64,000 bases of DNA from NCBI GenBank assembly GCA_036389135.1, contig DASVQP010000076.1:1-64000 (forward strand), given 5' to 3'. Shown here piece by piece: positions 8,369 through 17,164 of this stretch (position 1 is the stretch's first letter; every line of letters begins with the position of its first letter). Origin of the DNA: Longimicrobium sp. (GTDB taxonomy: Bacteria; Gemmatimonadota; Gemmatimonadetes; Longimicrobiales; Longimicrobiaceae). Below the pieces are notes generated by a model. It was not told where the DNA came from, searched no databases, and worked only from the letters and a program-made list of their open reading frames with translations. Made by a program: the position numbers and the translations under genes.

Positions 8369-11300
8369 TTATCGGTCGCGCGCGATGCGCTCGCGCCAGA
8401 AGTCCGCCGCGCTGGTCAGCGCGCTCTCCGTGAAGCGCACGCCCAGGGTGGCATAGAAGCCGCGCCCGCCCTGCTGCGCGAAGTCGGGATCGATCAGGTT
8501 GCCGAAGCGGTAGCCGCCCTCCACCTCAACCCGCGGCCCCAGCGCGGCCACCAGCGCCGGCGCCAGGTTCCACCGGGAGGCGCGGCCGGTCGCGTCCAGC
8601 AGCACGCGTCCGTCCATCCGCATCGAGAGCGGGCCGCGGATCTCCTGCTGGAGGCGCGCGCCGCCGAAGTGCGCCAGGTTGGACACGGCGCCCAGCCCCG
8701 AGCTGCTGTCCTGGCGCGAAGCCCAGCGCACCGCGTAGCGCGCGCCGATCTCCGTACCCTTGCGCACGGCCCACAGCGCGTCCGTGGCGCCGATCAGCCG
8801 CCGCTCGGAAAGTGCCGACGAGCCCACGCTCCCGGCGAGGAGCGGGTTGACCGTGTTCCGCCACTCCAGCTTGGCGAGCACGTTCAGGTCGTTGTGCTGC
8901 GCCGGGCGCATCGCCAGGCCCAGCAGGGAGCGGTCGCGGCGGGCGAGCTGCATCCCGTTGCCCACGTTGCGGTTGTCCTGCCACCAGTCGTGCCGCGTGA
9001 GGAGCGCCGCGGACGAGCCGATGGGAAGGTCGCCCGCCACGTCGATGCGGTAGCCCTGGGCCTCGGCGCCGCCGTGCAGCTCCGCCCGCGCCGAGAAGCG
9101 CAGCGCGCTGTCGGTGGGGAGGTACTCGACCCCGGCGCCCGTCGACCAGCGGTCGCGCTCCGTCTGCGCGAAGGGAAGGGCGCGCGTGGGGTCCAGGAGC
9201 GAGGCGCGGTTGAGGCCGAAGTGGCGCTCGGCCAGCACGTTGAGCGCCCAGCCGCCATTCAGGCTCAGCCGCTGGTTCCAGCCCAGCACCGCGGAGTGCG
9301 AAGCGCGCTCGGTGTCGGCGCGCTCCAGGCCGCCCCACATCTGCCCGCCCAGGATGGCGCCGGTCCGCACGTTCACGGAGCTGAGGCCGTAGCTGCCGGC
9401 CGAGTCGCCGTGCGTCGTAACCCAGCGGTGCGTGCCCTCGATGCGCGTGCTGCCGAAGACGCGGTACGATGCGCCGAGGCCCATCTGGTCCGGCCGCGAG
9501 GGAAGCGTCGTGCTCCCCAGCACCGGGCGCCGGTCGGAGAGGACGTGCGCGCCCTCCAGCCACACGTCGGCGCGCGGCGTCACCGACAGCGTCATCTTGC
9601 CCAGCGCGGAGGCGGCGGTGCCGCTCCCGTCGTTGTCGCTCGTCATCCCCGCCTCGGTCACCAGCGGGCGGCCGGCCACCACGTTGCGGCTGCGCAGCAT
9701 GGTGCTGGCGCGCTCCATCCCGAAGCCGTCGAAGCGCTGGCGGTCGTGCGTGATGCTGAAGCTGTTGGCGGGGGAGAGCCGGAGCTCGCCGATGGCGCGG
9801 ATCTCCTGCACGCCGGCGCTGAGGCGCGGGTCGGTGCCCGGCGCGAAGCCGGCGCCAACCTTGAGCCACTCGGCCCCGATCCGCGCGCGGTCCTTGAACA
9901 ACGACACGGAAGCTTCCGCGCGGCCGGCGAAGGCCGACGAGTCGGGCCGCTGCGAGCGGAGCATCTCGCCACGCAGGGAGAGGGAGCCGCGGCGCAGGCG
10001 CACCCCGGTGCCCAGCAGGTCCTGCCCGCCGAAGCCGGACGTCGGCTCGCCGCCGTCGCGCACGCCCATCACCGAGAAGGCCAGCGAGTCGCCGGTTGCG
10101 CCCATGCGAAGGATGCGGGCGGCGTCCACCTCCATCCGCACGCCGCCTACGAAGCGGGCCTCGCCGCCCGAGCGGCTCTCCAGCATCGCCACCACGAACA
10201 CCGGGTTGCCGGCAAGGTCGTTGGTGGGAACCGGGTGCTGCAGGAGCACCTCGCCCGTGGCGTAGTCGATCTGGTAGTCGGACCAGCGGACCAGCTCCTG
10301 GCGCGAGATCACGCGGGCCGCGTTCTCACGGGCGCGCACCTCAACGGCCACCCGGTCGGTGCCCGGGCGCACGGAGTTTCCGAAGCGGTACGGTCCGGAG
10401 GTGCCGTTGCCGCGCACCTGGCGCTGGGCGAGCACCTGGTCGGTCATGCTGCCGAAGCCGCGCCACGTCACCGCGCCGGTCGCCACGCGCCCGGTTACGC
10501 CGGTCAGCGAGCGGCCGTACGTCCCCAGCCGCGGGTCGCCGCCGAAGTCGCCGGTCTCCACGTCGCCCATCGCCACCCAGTCGTAGCCGCGCTCCACGCG
10601 CGCCGAGACCTTCTGGGTGGAGGAGGAGAGGACGCGCCGCTCGCTCCCGTCGCCAAAGGTGGGATAGCGCGACTCGTCGTTCGGGTCGTAGCCGCGGGCG
10701 AAGAAGTCGTCCGCCTGGCTGCCGCGGCGCGAGTCGTAGGAGACGCTCACCGTGGTCTCGCGGCCCACCGAGCCGCGCACCGTCACCGCGCCGAACGCGT
10801 CCGGCGCCGCGCCCACGCCGATCTGCCCCACGCCCGTCGCGATCAGCGGGCGGGTGGAGGGAAGGACGCGCAGCGGGATGCGGCCGGCGGCCTTTCCCGA
10901 GGAGAGGCGGAGTTCGCCCGGGCCGACGATGTGGCCGGGGCGCACCGGCACGAAGAGCATTCCCGCGCTGTCGGCGCGCAGCTGCTGGCCGGGGGAGGCC
11001 GGCTCGCGGTCCGCGCCCAGCGGCTCGGCGCCGGAGCCTTCCACCGTGACGGCGATGCCGCCGGCCAGCGGGACGCCCCACGTGTCCAGCACCCGCACCC
11101 GCACCGTGTCGGCGCGCGGGGCGCCGGCGTGCAGCGCGGCCACGGTGCCGTCCACTTCGAAGCGGCCGGCCTCGCCGGAGACGTGCAGGGCGAGGCTGTC
11201 CGCGCGCTGCTGGCCCCACGAGTTCTTCATCTCCACGCGCAGGCGGTGCGGACCGGCGCCCACCTGCACGCCGATGAAGTCCGCCACGCCGTCGGGGCGC

Positions 11301-13717
11301 AGGGTGGCCTCGGCGATCGCGGAGTCGCCGTCGAAGAGGCGCACCGTGGCGCCCGGCTCGCCGCGCACGCCCACGAAGACGCGGTTGGTGGCGATCACCG
11401 CGCCGTCCGCCGGGGCGAAGAAGCGCACCGCCGGCCCCGTCGCGAAGCTGCTGGCGGCGTCCGCCTGGCGGGCTTCCTCGGTGCGCGCGGGGGCCACACG
11501 CGGGGCGGCGGGGAGCGAGTCCTTTTTAACCGGCGCGTCGGCGGAGGGCGCGACCGGCGCGGCGGGGCCGCCGCCGACGGTGCGCTCGGCCGGGGCGTTG
11601 GGGCCCGTGACCGTCACGGTCGCGGCGCCGCCGCGCGGCACCAGGCGGAAGTCCACGCGCGGCGTCGTCCACCCTTCCATCCGCACGCGAACCACCGCGT
11701 CCTGGGGGCGGGCGAAGCCGAAGCCGGCCGGCACGCCCACCGTGTCCACGCGCAGGGCGTGCGTGCCGACGCGCACGTCGCGGAAGGAGAAGCGGCCCTC
11801 GCGGTCGGTGGTCACCACCTCGCCGTCGGCGCTCCACACGTCCACGCCCGCCACGCCGCGCTCGCCCGCTTCCTGGCGGCCGTTGTCGTTGGCGTCCATC
11901 CACACCTTGCCCACCAGGGTGCGCACCTGCACCGCGAAGCCGCCGCGCATCCGCACCCAGGCGCTGGCGGTGTCGCTGCGCAGCGTGCCGCCCTCGGCCG
12001 TGGCCGTGGCGCGGTTCTGCAGAGCCCGCGCGTCGCCCGGCGACACCACCGTCGCCACGTACGAGACGGTGCGCGTGGCCAGCGCCGGCAGCTCGCCGAT
12101 CCAGAAGCGCACGGTGTTCCCTTCCACCCGCGCGCTGTCGGCGCCGGTGAGGCGCCCTTCCACGTAGCGCAGCCCCGCGGGGAGGATGTCGATCACCTCG
12201 ACGTTGCGCAGCGCCACGCTCGCCTTGTTCTGCACGGCGACCGTGAAGGGGATCGCCTCGCCCATGGCGGCTTCCAGCACGCCGGCCGTCTTGGTGACGA
12301 CCAGCTCGTCGCCGTTGAAGCCGAGCGCCTTCAGCCCGCCCGCCTCGGCCGTCACCGGTGACGCGTTGGCCGCGCGCAGGGTGGCGCGGTTGACGATGGC
12401 CGCATCCTGGGGACGCGCCACGACGCGCACCGTCAGCACGGCGCTGCCCGTCTCGCCCGGGCGCAGCGAGCCAAGGCTCCAGCGGACCACGCGGCCGGCC
12501 ACTTCGGCGCCGCGCTCGGCGCGGATGAACTCGAGCCCGGCCGGCAGGGTGTCTTCCAGCACCACCTGGTGGGCGGTGACGGCGGAGCTGTTGGTCCAGG
12601 TCAGCCGGAACTCGGCCGTCTGCCCCACGCGAACCGTGTCCGACCCCGCCAGCTCCTTGGCCAGCGCGAGCTGCGCGCGGACGAGCTGCGTCTCCACCAC
12701 GGGCGAGTTGGCGCCCATCGGCGGAGTGTCGGGGAGGCGCTCCACGTTCATCGTGGCGGAGTTGCGGACGGGCTCCGAGCCCGCCTCCGCGCCCACCACC
12801 GCGCGGAAGGAGATGCCACCCGCCGCGCCGGCCGCGATGGCGCCGACCCGGACGCGCACCAGCTGGCGTCCGCCGGCGATGCGCTCCACCGAGCCCGCGT
12901 CGCCGTCGGCGGCATCGGTCAGCGGCGCGCCGTTCAGCGTCAGGGAGCCGGGGACCGCGCTCAGCACGGAGGCGAGGGTGTCGGTCACCTCGGCCGCGCC
13001 GGAAGCGGCGTCGCCCGCGTTGGCGTAGGTAAGGGTGTAGCGGAGGGTGTCGCCCGGCGTCGCGTCGGAGCGGTCCACCGACTTGCCCAGCGAGAGCGCG
13101 GCGAGCGGGCGGCGCACCGTGACGGTGTCGCGCACGGAATCCGTGACGGTCGGGTCGGCCGTGCTGGTCGCCTTCACGTCGATCGCCGTGGAGCCCATGT
13201 CGGGCGCGTTGCTGGGTACTTCAACCACGAGAAGGAGCGCCGCGGACTCGCGCGCCCCCAGGGGGACGGGACCCGAGACGAGGAGATCCCCCGCCCCGAG
13301 CACCCCATTTCCATCGGTGTCCAGGTACAGGCGGATGGTCCACCCCGACGGCCCGCTGGCCGCCAGGGTGTACCGGTCCGCCCCATTGCCCACATTCTCC
13401 AGCCGGTGCGCAAAGACACGCCGCTCGCCCGGGACGAGCGCCGCCGACTGGGGCGCGGTGATCCGCACCCCCGCCGTGATCTTCACCACCACCGTCGCCG
13501 TCGCCTCCGCCGTGCCCACGAACCCGTCCTGGGTGCCGAAGGTGGCGGAAACGCGGTTGACCACGAGGACCGTGTCCCCGGCCTGGGCCGTGGCGGCGCG
13601 GGGCGCCCCCACGGTTGCCAGGCCGGCCACCCATGCGGCGGCCAGGGCCCGGCGGACCCAGCGGGTCCGGCTCGGGTCGCGGGCGACCATGCGGGTGAGA
13701 GTGCCAGTAAAGGACAT
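8369..13717 (-). CDS. Giant DUF11-repeat / SdrB-like / outer-membrane barrel protein
   Basis: Exported protein of 1782 residues. Signal peptide to about residue 45 (AAWVAGLATVGAPRAATAQA). Then an NPCBM/FN3-like segment, three or so DUF11 modules (~205-570; typical PGDTLRYTLTYANAGDAASG and GQTAEFRLTWTNSSA), an SdrD-B-like Cna module (~585-690: VGKVWMDANDNGRQEAGERG), a Pro/Ala linker, two further Ig-like modules (~755-950) and a C-terminal ~800-residue region of alternating strands with many Arg/Tyr/Trp. This last part looks like an outer-membrane beta-barrel, with segments such as YDSRRGSQADDFFARGYDPN and a last strand FYATLGVRF. The predicted topology is a barrel presenting or importing the repeat domain. 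It follows a DUF11 gene by 40 bp and precedes the receiver gene. Function unknown: adhesin, S-layer anchor or secretion pore are all possible. Confidence 0.8.
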   Translation of the reverse strand: MSFTGTLTRMVARDPSRTRWVRRALAAAWVAGLATVGAPRAATAQAGDTVLVVNRVSATFGTQDGFVGTAEATATVVVKITAGVRITAPQSAALVPGERRVFAHRLENVGNGADRYTLAASGPSGWTIRLYLDTDGNGVLGAGDLLVSGPVPLGARESAALLLVVEVPSNAPDMGSTAIDVKATSTADPTVTDSVRDTVTVRRPLAALSLGKSVDRSDATPGDTLRYTLTYANAGDAASGAAEVTDTLASVLSAVPGSLTLNGAPLTDAADGDAGSVERIAGGRQLVRVRVGAIAAGAAGGISFRAVVGAEAGSEPVRNSATMNVERLPDTPPMGANSPVVETQLVRAQLALAKELAGSDTVRVGQTAEFRLTWTNSSAVTAHQVVLEDTLPAGLEFIRAERGAEVAGRVVRWSLGSLRPGETGSAVLTVRVVARPQDAAIVNRATLRAANASPVTAEAGGLKALGFNGDELVVTKTAGVLEAAMGEAIPFTVAVQNKASVALRNVEVIDILPAGLRYVEGRLTGADSARVEGNTVRFWIGELPALATRTVSYVATVVSPGDARALQNRATATAEGGTLRSDTASAWVRMRGGFAVQVRTLVGKVWMDANDNGRQEAGERGVAGVDVWSADGEVVTTDREGRFSFRDVRVGTHALRVDTVGVPAGFGFARPQDAVVRVRMEGWTTPRVDFRLVPRGGAATVTVTGPNAPAERTVGGGPAAPVAPSADAPVKKDSLPAAPRVAPARTEEARQADAASSFATGPAVRFFAPADGAVIATNRVFVGVRGEPGATVRLFDGDSAIAEATLRPDGVADFIGVQVGAGPHRLRVEMKNSWGQQRADSLALHVSGEAGRFEVDGTVAALHAGAPRADTVRVRVLDTWGVPLAGGIAVTVEGSGAEPLGADREPASPGQQLRADSAGMLFVPVRPGHIVGPGELRLSSGKAAGRIPLRVLPSTRPLIATGVGQIGVGAAPDAFGAVTVRGSVGRETTVSVSYDSRRGSQADDFFARGYDPNDESRYPTFGDGSERRVLSSSTQKVSARVERGYDWVAMGDVETGDFGGDPRLGTYGRSLTGVTGRVATGAVTWRGFGSMTDQVLAQRQVRGNGTSGPYRFGNSVRPGTDRVAVEVRARENAARVISRQELVRWSDYQIDYATGEVLLQHPVPTNDLAGNPVFVVAMLESRSGGEARFVGGVRMEVDAARILRMGATGDSLAFSVMGVRDGGEPTSGFGGQDLLGTGVRLRRGSLSLRGEMLRSQRPDSSAFAGRAEASVSLFKDRARIGAEWLKVGAGFAPGTDPRLSAGVQEIRAIGELRLSPANSFSITHDRQRFDGFGMERASTMLRSRNVVAGRPLVTEAGMTSDNDGSGTAASALGKMTLSVTPRADVWLEGAHVLSDRRPVLGSTTLPSRPDQMGLGASYRVFGSTRIEGTHRWVTTHGDSAGSYGLSSVNVRTGAILGGQMWGGLERADTERASHSAVLGWNQRLSLNGGWALNVLAERHFGLNRASLLDPTRALPFAQTERDRWSTGAGVEYLPTDSALRFSARAELHGGAEAQGYRIDVAGDLPIGSSAALLTRHDWWQDNRNVGNGMQLARRDRSLLGLAMRPAQHNDLNVLAKLEWRNTVNPLLAGSVGSSALSERRLIGATDALWAVRKGTEIGARYAVRWASRQDSSSGLGAVSNLAHFGGARLQQEIRGPLSMRMDGRVLLDATGRASRWNLAPALVAALGPRVEVEGGYRFGNLIDPDFAQQGGRGFYATLGVRFTESALTSAADFWRERIARDR

Positions 13718-13757
13718 TCGGATCGGTTCCTGTTTACGTGATCAGATCGTCGGTTGA

Positions 13758-15014
13758 CTACTTGACCCGCACGCGAATCCAGAAGAACCTGCTCGCGCCC
13801 GGCGCCAGCGTACCGGTGAGCGCCGCGCTCACGGTGCCGCTGCTCTCGGTGATCGTCCACCCCGCCGCATCCGACGACGTGGAGACGTACGTCACCTGGC
13901 TGGGCAGCGCGTCGGTGATGCCGAAGCCCGTGCCCGTGAGGGTTGCCGCGGCGCCGCCGGTGTTCGTGACGGTCACCTTGTACTGGATGTACTGCCCCGG
14001 AAGCACGCGGTCGGAGGAAAGCGGCCCGCCGATCGCCGTGGTCTGGTTGTCGTCGAACACTTCCTTGGTCATGCTGATCGCCGCGCGCACCACGCGGATC
14101 ACCCGGTTGCCCGGATCGCTCACGCTCGCGTTGTTCGCGGAGGTCGCGGTCAGCACCAGGCTCTCCGTGGCGCCGGCCGCGGCGCTGTTGGATACGGTGT
14201 AGACCACGTCCACCGTGGTGCTGCCGCCCGCGGAGAGCGTCACGGAACCGCCGGTCCCCGCCGCGCCGTTCACGGACACGATGCTCAGGATGGTGCCGGC
14301 CGTGGCCGAGAGCGTATACGTGTCGGTGCGGTTGCCGGTGTTCTGGACGGTGAAGGTCTCCGTGTACGTGGTCGGCCCCGTGCCGCTGGGAAGCCGGTCC
14401 ACCGTACCGCCGTCCGGCGTCACCACGACCGCCGCGGCGACCGCCGGAAGCACGTTGGTGGTGGAGCTGTCGGTGGCGCCGGTCACAGCCGGCGTGCGGC
14501 GCGAAGTGGCGGTCAGCGACACGGGGATCGTCTGGCCACCCTGGCCCGGAGCCACCGTGTAGACCACCGTCACCACTATGCTGGTCCCCGCCGAGATCGG
14601 CGTGCCGGCCAGCGCCGCGTTCAGCTCGGCCAGGGTCGCGTAGGTGGTGCTGCCGATCTTGTAGCCGGTGATCGTCACGCCCGCGGCCGCCGTGGTGGAG
14701 GCGGTCACGCTGTCGATACCGTTACCAGTGTTGAGGATGGTGAACCCGATCTCGTTGCCCGTGCTGGGCGACGCGGGGGTCACCGACACCGGCGACTGCA
14801 CGTCGGGGCCGGCCTTGAAGCCGACCAGGACGCTGACGCTGGCCGTGGCCGGCGAGTACGTGTTGCCGTTCGCGTCGGTCCAGGTTGCGCTCGCCGTGTT
14901 GGTGATCGTCGTCCCTTCCGGGGTCGGCGTCACCACCTGGGCGTGAGCGGGCCTGGCCGCGAACGGGGCGAGCAGCAGCCCCGCAAGGGCTACCCGCCGT
15001 AGAGTCTTGTTCAT
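13758..15014 (-). CDS. Secreted DUF11-type repeat protein
   Basis: 418 residues, signal peptide MNKTLRRVALAGLLLAPFAA...AHAQ. Beta-sandwich repeats with the DUF11-style pattern FTVQNTGNRTDTYTLSATAG and YKVTVTNTGGAAATLTGTGF; the composition is very rich in Ser/Thr/Val/Ala. It ends with PGASRFFWIRVRVK, close to the end of the 788-residue protein of the same locus (FAFIARIK). No catalytic motif is seen. Such modules are commonly structural stalks in surface proteins. It is 45 bp downstream of the small DUF11-like gene and 40 bp upstream of the giant fusion gene, so the four probably form one transcription unit. Confidence 0.8.
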   Translation of the reverse strand: MNKTLRRVALAGLLLAPFAARPAHAQVVTPTPEGTTITNTASATWTDANGNTYSPATASVSVLVGFKAGPDVQSPVSVTPASPSTGNEIGFTILNTGNGIDSVTASTTAAAGVTITGYKIGSTTYATLAELNAALAGTPISAGTSIVVTVVYTVAPGQGGQTIPVSLTATSRRTPAVTGATDSSTTNVLPAVAAAVVVTPDGGTVDRLPSGTGPTTYTETFTVQNTGNRTDTYTLSATAGTILSIVSVNGAAGTGGSVTLSAGGSTTVDVVYTVSNSAAAGATESLVLTATSANNASVSDPGNRVIRVVRAAISMTKEVFDDNQTTAIGGPLSSDRVLPGQYIQYKVTVTNTGGAAATLTGTGFGITDALPSQVTYVSTSSDAAGWTITESSGTVSAALTGTLAPGASRFFWIRVRVK

Positions 15015-15059
15015 CTCCTGTGACCTTGGACTGGGGAGTGGGGATGGGATGGGATGGGC

Positions 15060-15569
15060 TTACTGGCTCCGCTCGGGAGACGAGCTCCCGAAGCGGGTAT
15101 CGAACTCCGCGACGACCGTGGCCCCGGGAGCCACGAAACCGCCGACGGTCCAACGCACGTGCGTGTACTTCTCCGGCGCGGCGGCGCGCCGCACCTGCCG
15201 GCCGTCCACGACTACGGTCTCCATCGGCTGGACGGAGAAGGTCTTGCCCCCGTCGATGGAGTACTCCGCCCGCGCATCCGTGCGGGCGGTCCGCGCCGAA
15301 CCGGCCACGAAGGCCATCCCGGGCGCGATGGGGTTCGCAAGCACCGGCCGCACCGGCGTACGCTGCGGGTTGGTGAAGGCGATGCGGTAGCGCACCACGT
15401 CGCCCGGACGGACGCGGTCGTCGCCGCGCGGCGTGCCGCGGGCGGCCAGGTCGGCCGCGGTGCGGTTCTGCGCCGTCACGCGCAGCGGGCCGGGCGCGGC
15501 GGGCTGCTGCGCCGCGGCGGGGGCCGCGGCAAGGGCAAGCAGTACCAGGAGGCGTGCGATCGACTTCAT
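15060..15569 (-). CDS. Small secreted DUF11-like protein
   Basis: 169 residues from the ATG at 15569; the longer frame upstream includes the leader region and lacks similarity. Signal peptide MKSIARLLVLLALAAAPAAAQ. One DUF11-like domain: RPGDVVRYRIAFTNPQRTPV, then SIDGGKTFSVQPMET and VRWTVGGFVAPGATVVAEFD. This layout resembles single DUF11 domains of OmcB-like envelope proteins, but there are no cysteines for cross-linking. It probably contributes to the same surface structure as its large neighbours. Confidence 0.75.
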   Translation of the reverse strand: MKSIARLLVLLALAAAPAAAQQPAAPGPLRVTAQNRTAADLAARGTPRGDDRVRPGDVVRYRIAFTNPQRTPVRPVLANPIAPGMAFVAGSARTARTDARAEYSIDGGKTFSVQPMETVVVDGRQVRRAAAPEKYTHVRWTVGGFVAPGATVVAEFDTRFGSSSPERSQ

Positions 15570-15795
15570 GGGAACCTCGCCTTTAGGGATGAGATCGGCC
15601 CGCAGCGGACCGGTGAGTGTACTCTTTCGGTGGTTCTGGCAGGGCCCCATGAAGCGTGTCGTTCATGGCCGGCCCGGCGTGCGGACGGGAGTTCGCACGT
15701 GTACTCCTAATACAAGCGGCGGGCCGTGGCGCCCGCCGCCTTAACTCATTGCCAATCAGTCACTTAGGGAGAACAACGGAGGGTTCCGGCAAGGA

Positions 15796-15842
15796 ACGTG
15801 TGCCCAAACGGGAACGGGGGACGTTCCCATTTGGGCACACGT
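15796..15842 (-). terminator. 21-bp inverted repeat downstream of the barrel gene
   Basis: Arms 15796-15816 and 15822-15842 (ACGTGTGCCCAAACGGGAACG) pair over 21 positions with a 5-nt loop. The single non-Watson-Crick position is a G-U pair in the minus-strand transcript but a C-A mismatch in the plus-strand one. This suggests selection as a minus-strand RNA hairpin. It begins 12 nt after the stop of the gene ending at 15854. No U-tract follows. The rest of 15570-15853 shows nothing else. Confidence 0.65.
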
Positions 15843-15853
15843 AGTCTGGAGGG

Positions 15854-17164
15854 CTACCCGCGGACCGCGCCTACCTTTACCTCGAGCTGGTACGGCTGGA
15901 GCTCGCATCCGGAGCCCGTGGGTAGGTAGATGACCTCGGTCCGCCGCACGTTCGGCTCGGCGAAGACGCCCACGCCGCGGAACTCGCCCACCCGCGTCAC
16001 GTCGCCCGCGCGCAGCAGGCGCGGCAGGCCGAACTTCACGAAGCGCCGTCCTTCGAAGACCACCGGCTCGTCCGCGACGAACCAGGGTGCGGCCGCGGCG
16101 GATTCGCCCTGCGGAAGAGCCGCGGTGAACGGCTGTCCGGCGACGGTCGTGTCGCCCGACAGCGGGTCGCGCTGCGCGGCTACGTTCGCCAGCGTCCCGT
16201 TACTGATCACGCACACCTGGATCTGCTCGAGCTGCGGCGTCACGGGCTCGGGAGCGGGCGGCTCGGGCGCGGGGGGCTGCGGCGCGGGGAGCGGAGCCGG
16301 CGGAGCGATCGGCTTCGGCGCGCGCGCCGCACGACGGCCCAGACCGACCTTGAGGCCGATCACGGCGCGCGGGGTGAACGTCAGGCGGTCCTCTCCCGCG
16401 GCACCTTCAACTACGTGGGCGGGCGAGTCGTACGCGTGCACCGCGATTTCGCCGAACGCCTCCACGTCATCGGTGACGCGGGCCAGGCTGATCCCCGCCC
16501 CCGCCACCGCCATCCCCGTGGTCGAGTAATCCGGGTCGGTGGATACGCAGACTCCCGACGGCGTCCACGACTCGTGGGGGACGCACGACTCTTCCCCGCC
16601 GGGCGCCATGAAGTCGCCGATGTCGGCCGTGTAGCCGCCGCCGCCCACGAAGAGGTAGACCGTCTGCAGGAGCCGGTTGGGCGTGGAGAGGACGAACGGA
16701 CGCATCACCAGGTCCACGTCGTACAGGTAGCTGTTGACGACGCGCGTGCTCTGGTCGAGCCCGCCCTGCTCGGGGAGGTTCTGCGGGAGGTACACCCCGT
16801 GGACCCGCACCCCGAAGCGCGGGTCCAGCCAGAGCTGCGCGAATCCGCCAAAGGTCGGCGCGTACCCAGGGTCCCATCCCTCCTCGCCTTCCGCGCCGGG
16901 GGTGGTGAACCAGTCCGTGGTGTACGACCCGCCTGTGTGGATCCCCACGTCCACCAGCGCGGTGTGCCCCGGCCCCATCCCCTCCTGCGCCGCCGCCTCC
17001 CCCGCCCCGCCCGCCGCCAGCGCAAAGGCGAGCGCCACCCGCAGCCACCTGGTGCGCGGACGCACGGAGACGCAGAGCGCGCGCGGGGAGCTCTCGCTCG
17101 CGCCGCTGCACGTCTGCGTCACGTCCGTGGCCTGGGGCACGCGCACGGGTGGGGAGGGGTTCAT
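15854..17164 (-). CDS. Outer-membrane beta-barrel protein with Pro-rich linker and C-terminal domain
   Basis: About 436 residues. The ATG at 17164 overlaps the stop of the upstream DUF11 gene (ATGA), so it is translationally coupled; the open frame beyond it is not coding. An N-terminal leader with hydrophobic segment LRVALAFALAAGGAGEAAAQ is preceded by a long ~45-residue n-region. The mature part is ~190 residues of barrel-like sequence (GGFAQLWLDPRFGVRVHGVY, VYLFVGGGGYTADIG). A PAP/PEP-rich linker (PAPLPAPQPPAPEPPAPEP) follows, then a ~130-residue domain with two cysteines (QVCVISNG and GSGCELQPYQ). The layout mimics OmpA (barrel, Pro linker, periplasmic domain), but the C-terminal domain is not the OmpA peptidoglycan-binding fold. 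It may anchor the DUF11 proteins to the envelope. Confidence 0.75.
   Translation of the reverse strand: MNPSPPVRVPQATDVTQTCSGASESSPRALCVSVRPRTRWLRVALAFALAAGGAGEAAAQEGMGPGHTALVDVGIHTGGSYTTDWFTTPGAEGEEGWDPGYAPTFGGFAQLWLDPRFGVRVHGVYLPQNLPEQGGLDQSTRVVNSYLYDVDLVMRPFVLSTPNRLLQTVYLFVGGGGYTADIGDFMAPGGEESCVPHESWTPSGVCVSTDPDYSTTGMAVAGAGISLARVTDDVEAFGEIAVHAYDSPAHVVEGAAGEDRLTFTPRAVIGLKVGLGRRAARAPKPIAPPAPLPAPQPPAPEPPAPEPVTPQLEQIQVCVISNGTLANVAAQRDPLSGDTTVAGQPFTAALPQGESAAAAPWFVADEPVVFEGRRFVKFGLPRLLRAGDVTRVGEFRGVGVFAEPNVRRTEVIYLPTGSGCELQPYQLEVKVGAVRG

Noticed and set aside
7793-12361. 1522-codon plus-strand open frame
   Set aside because: Runs antisense to the 1782-residue DUF11/barrel gene; composition is His/Arg/Ala/Gly repeats without domains, as expected of a GC-rich shadow frame.
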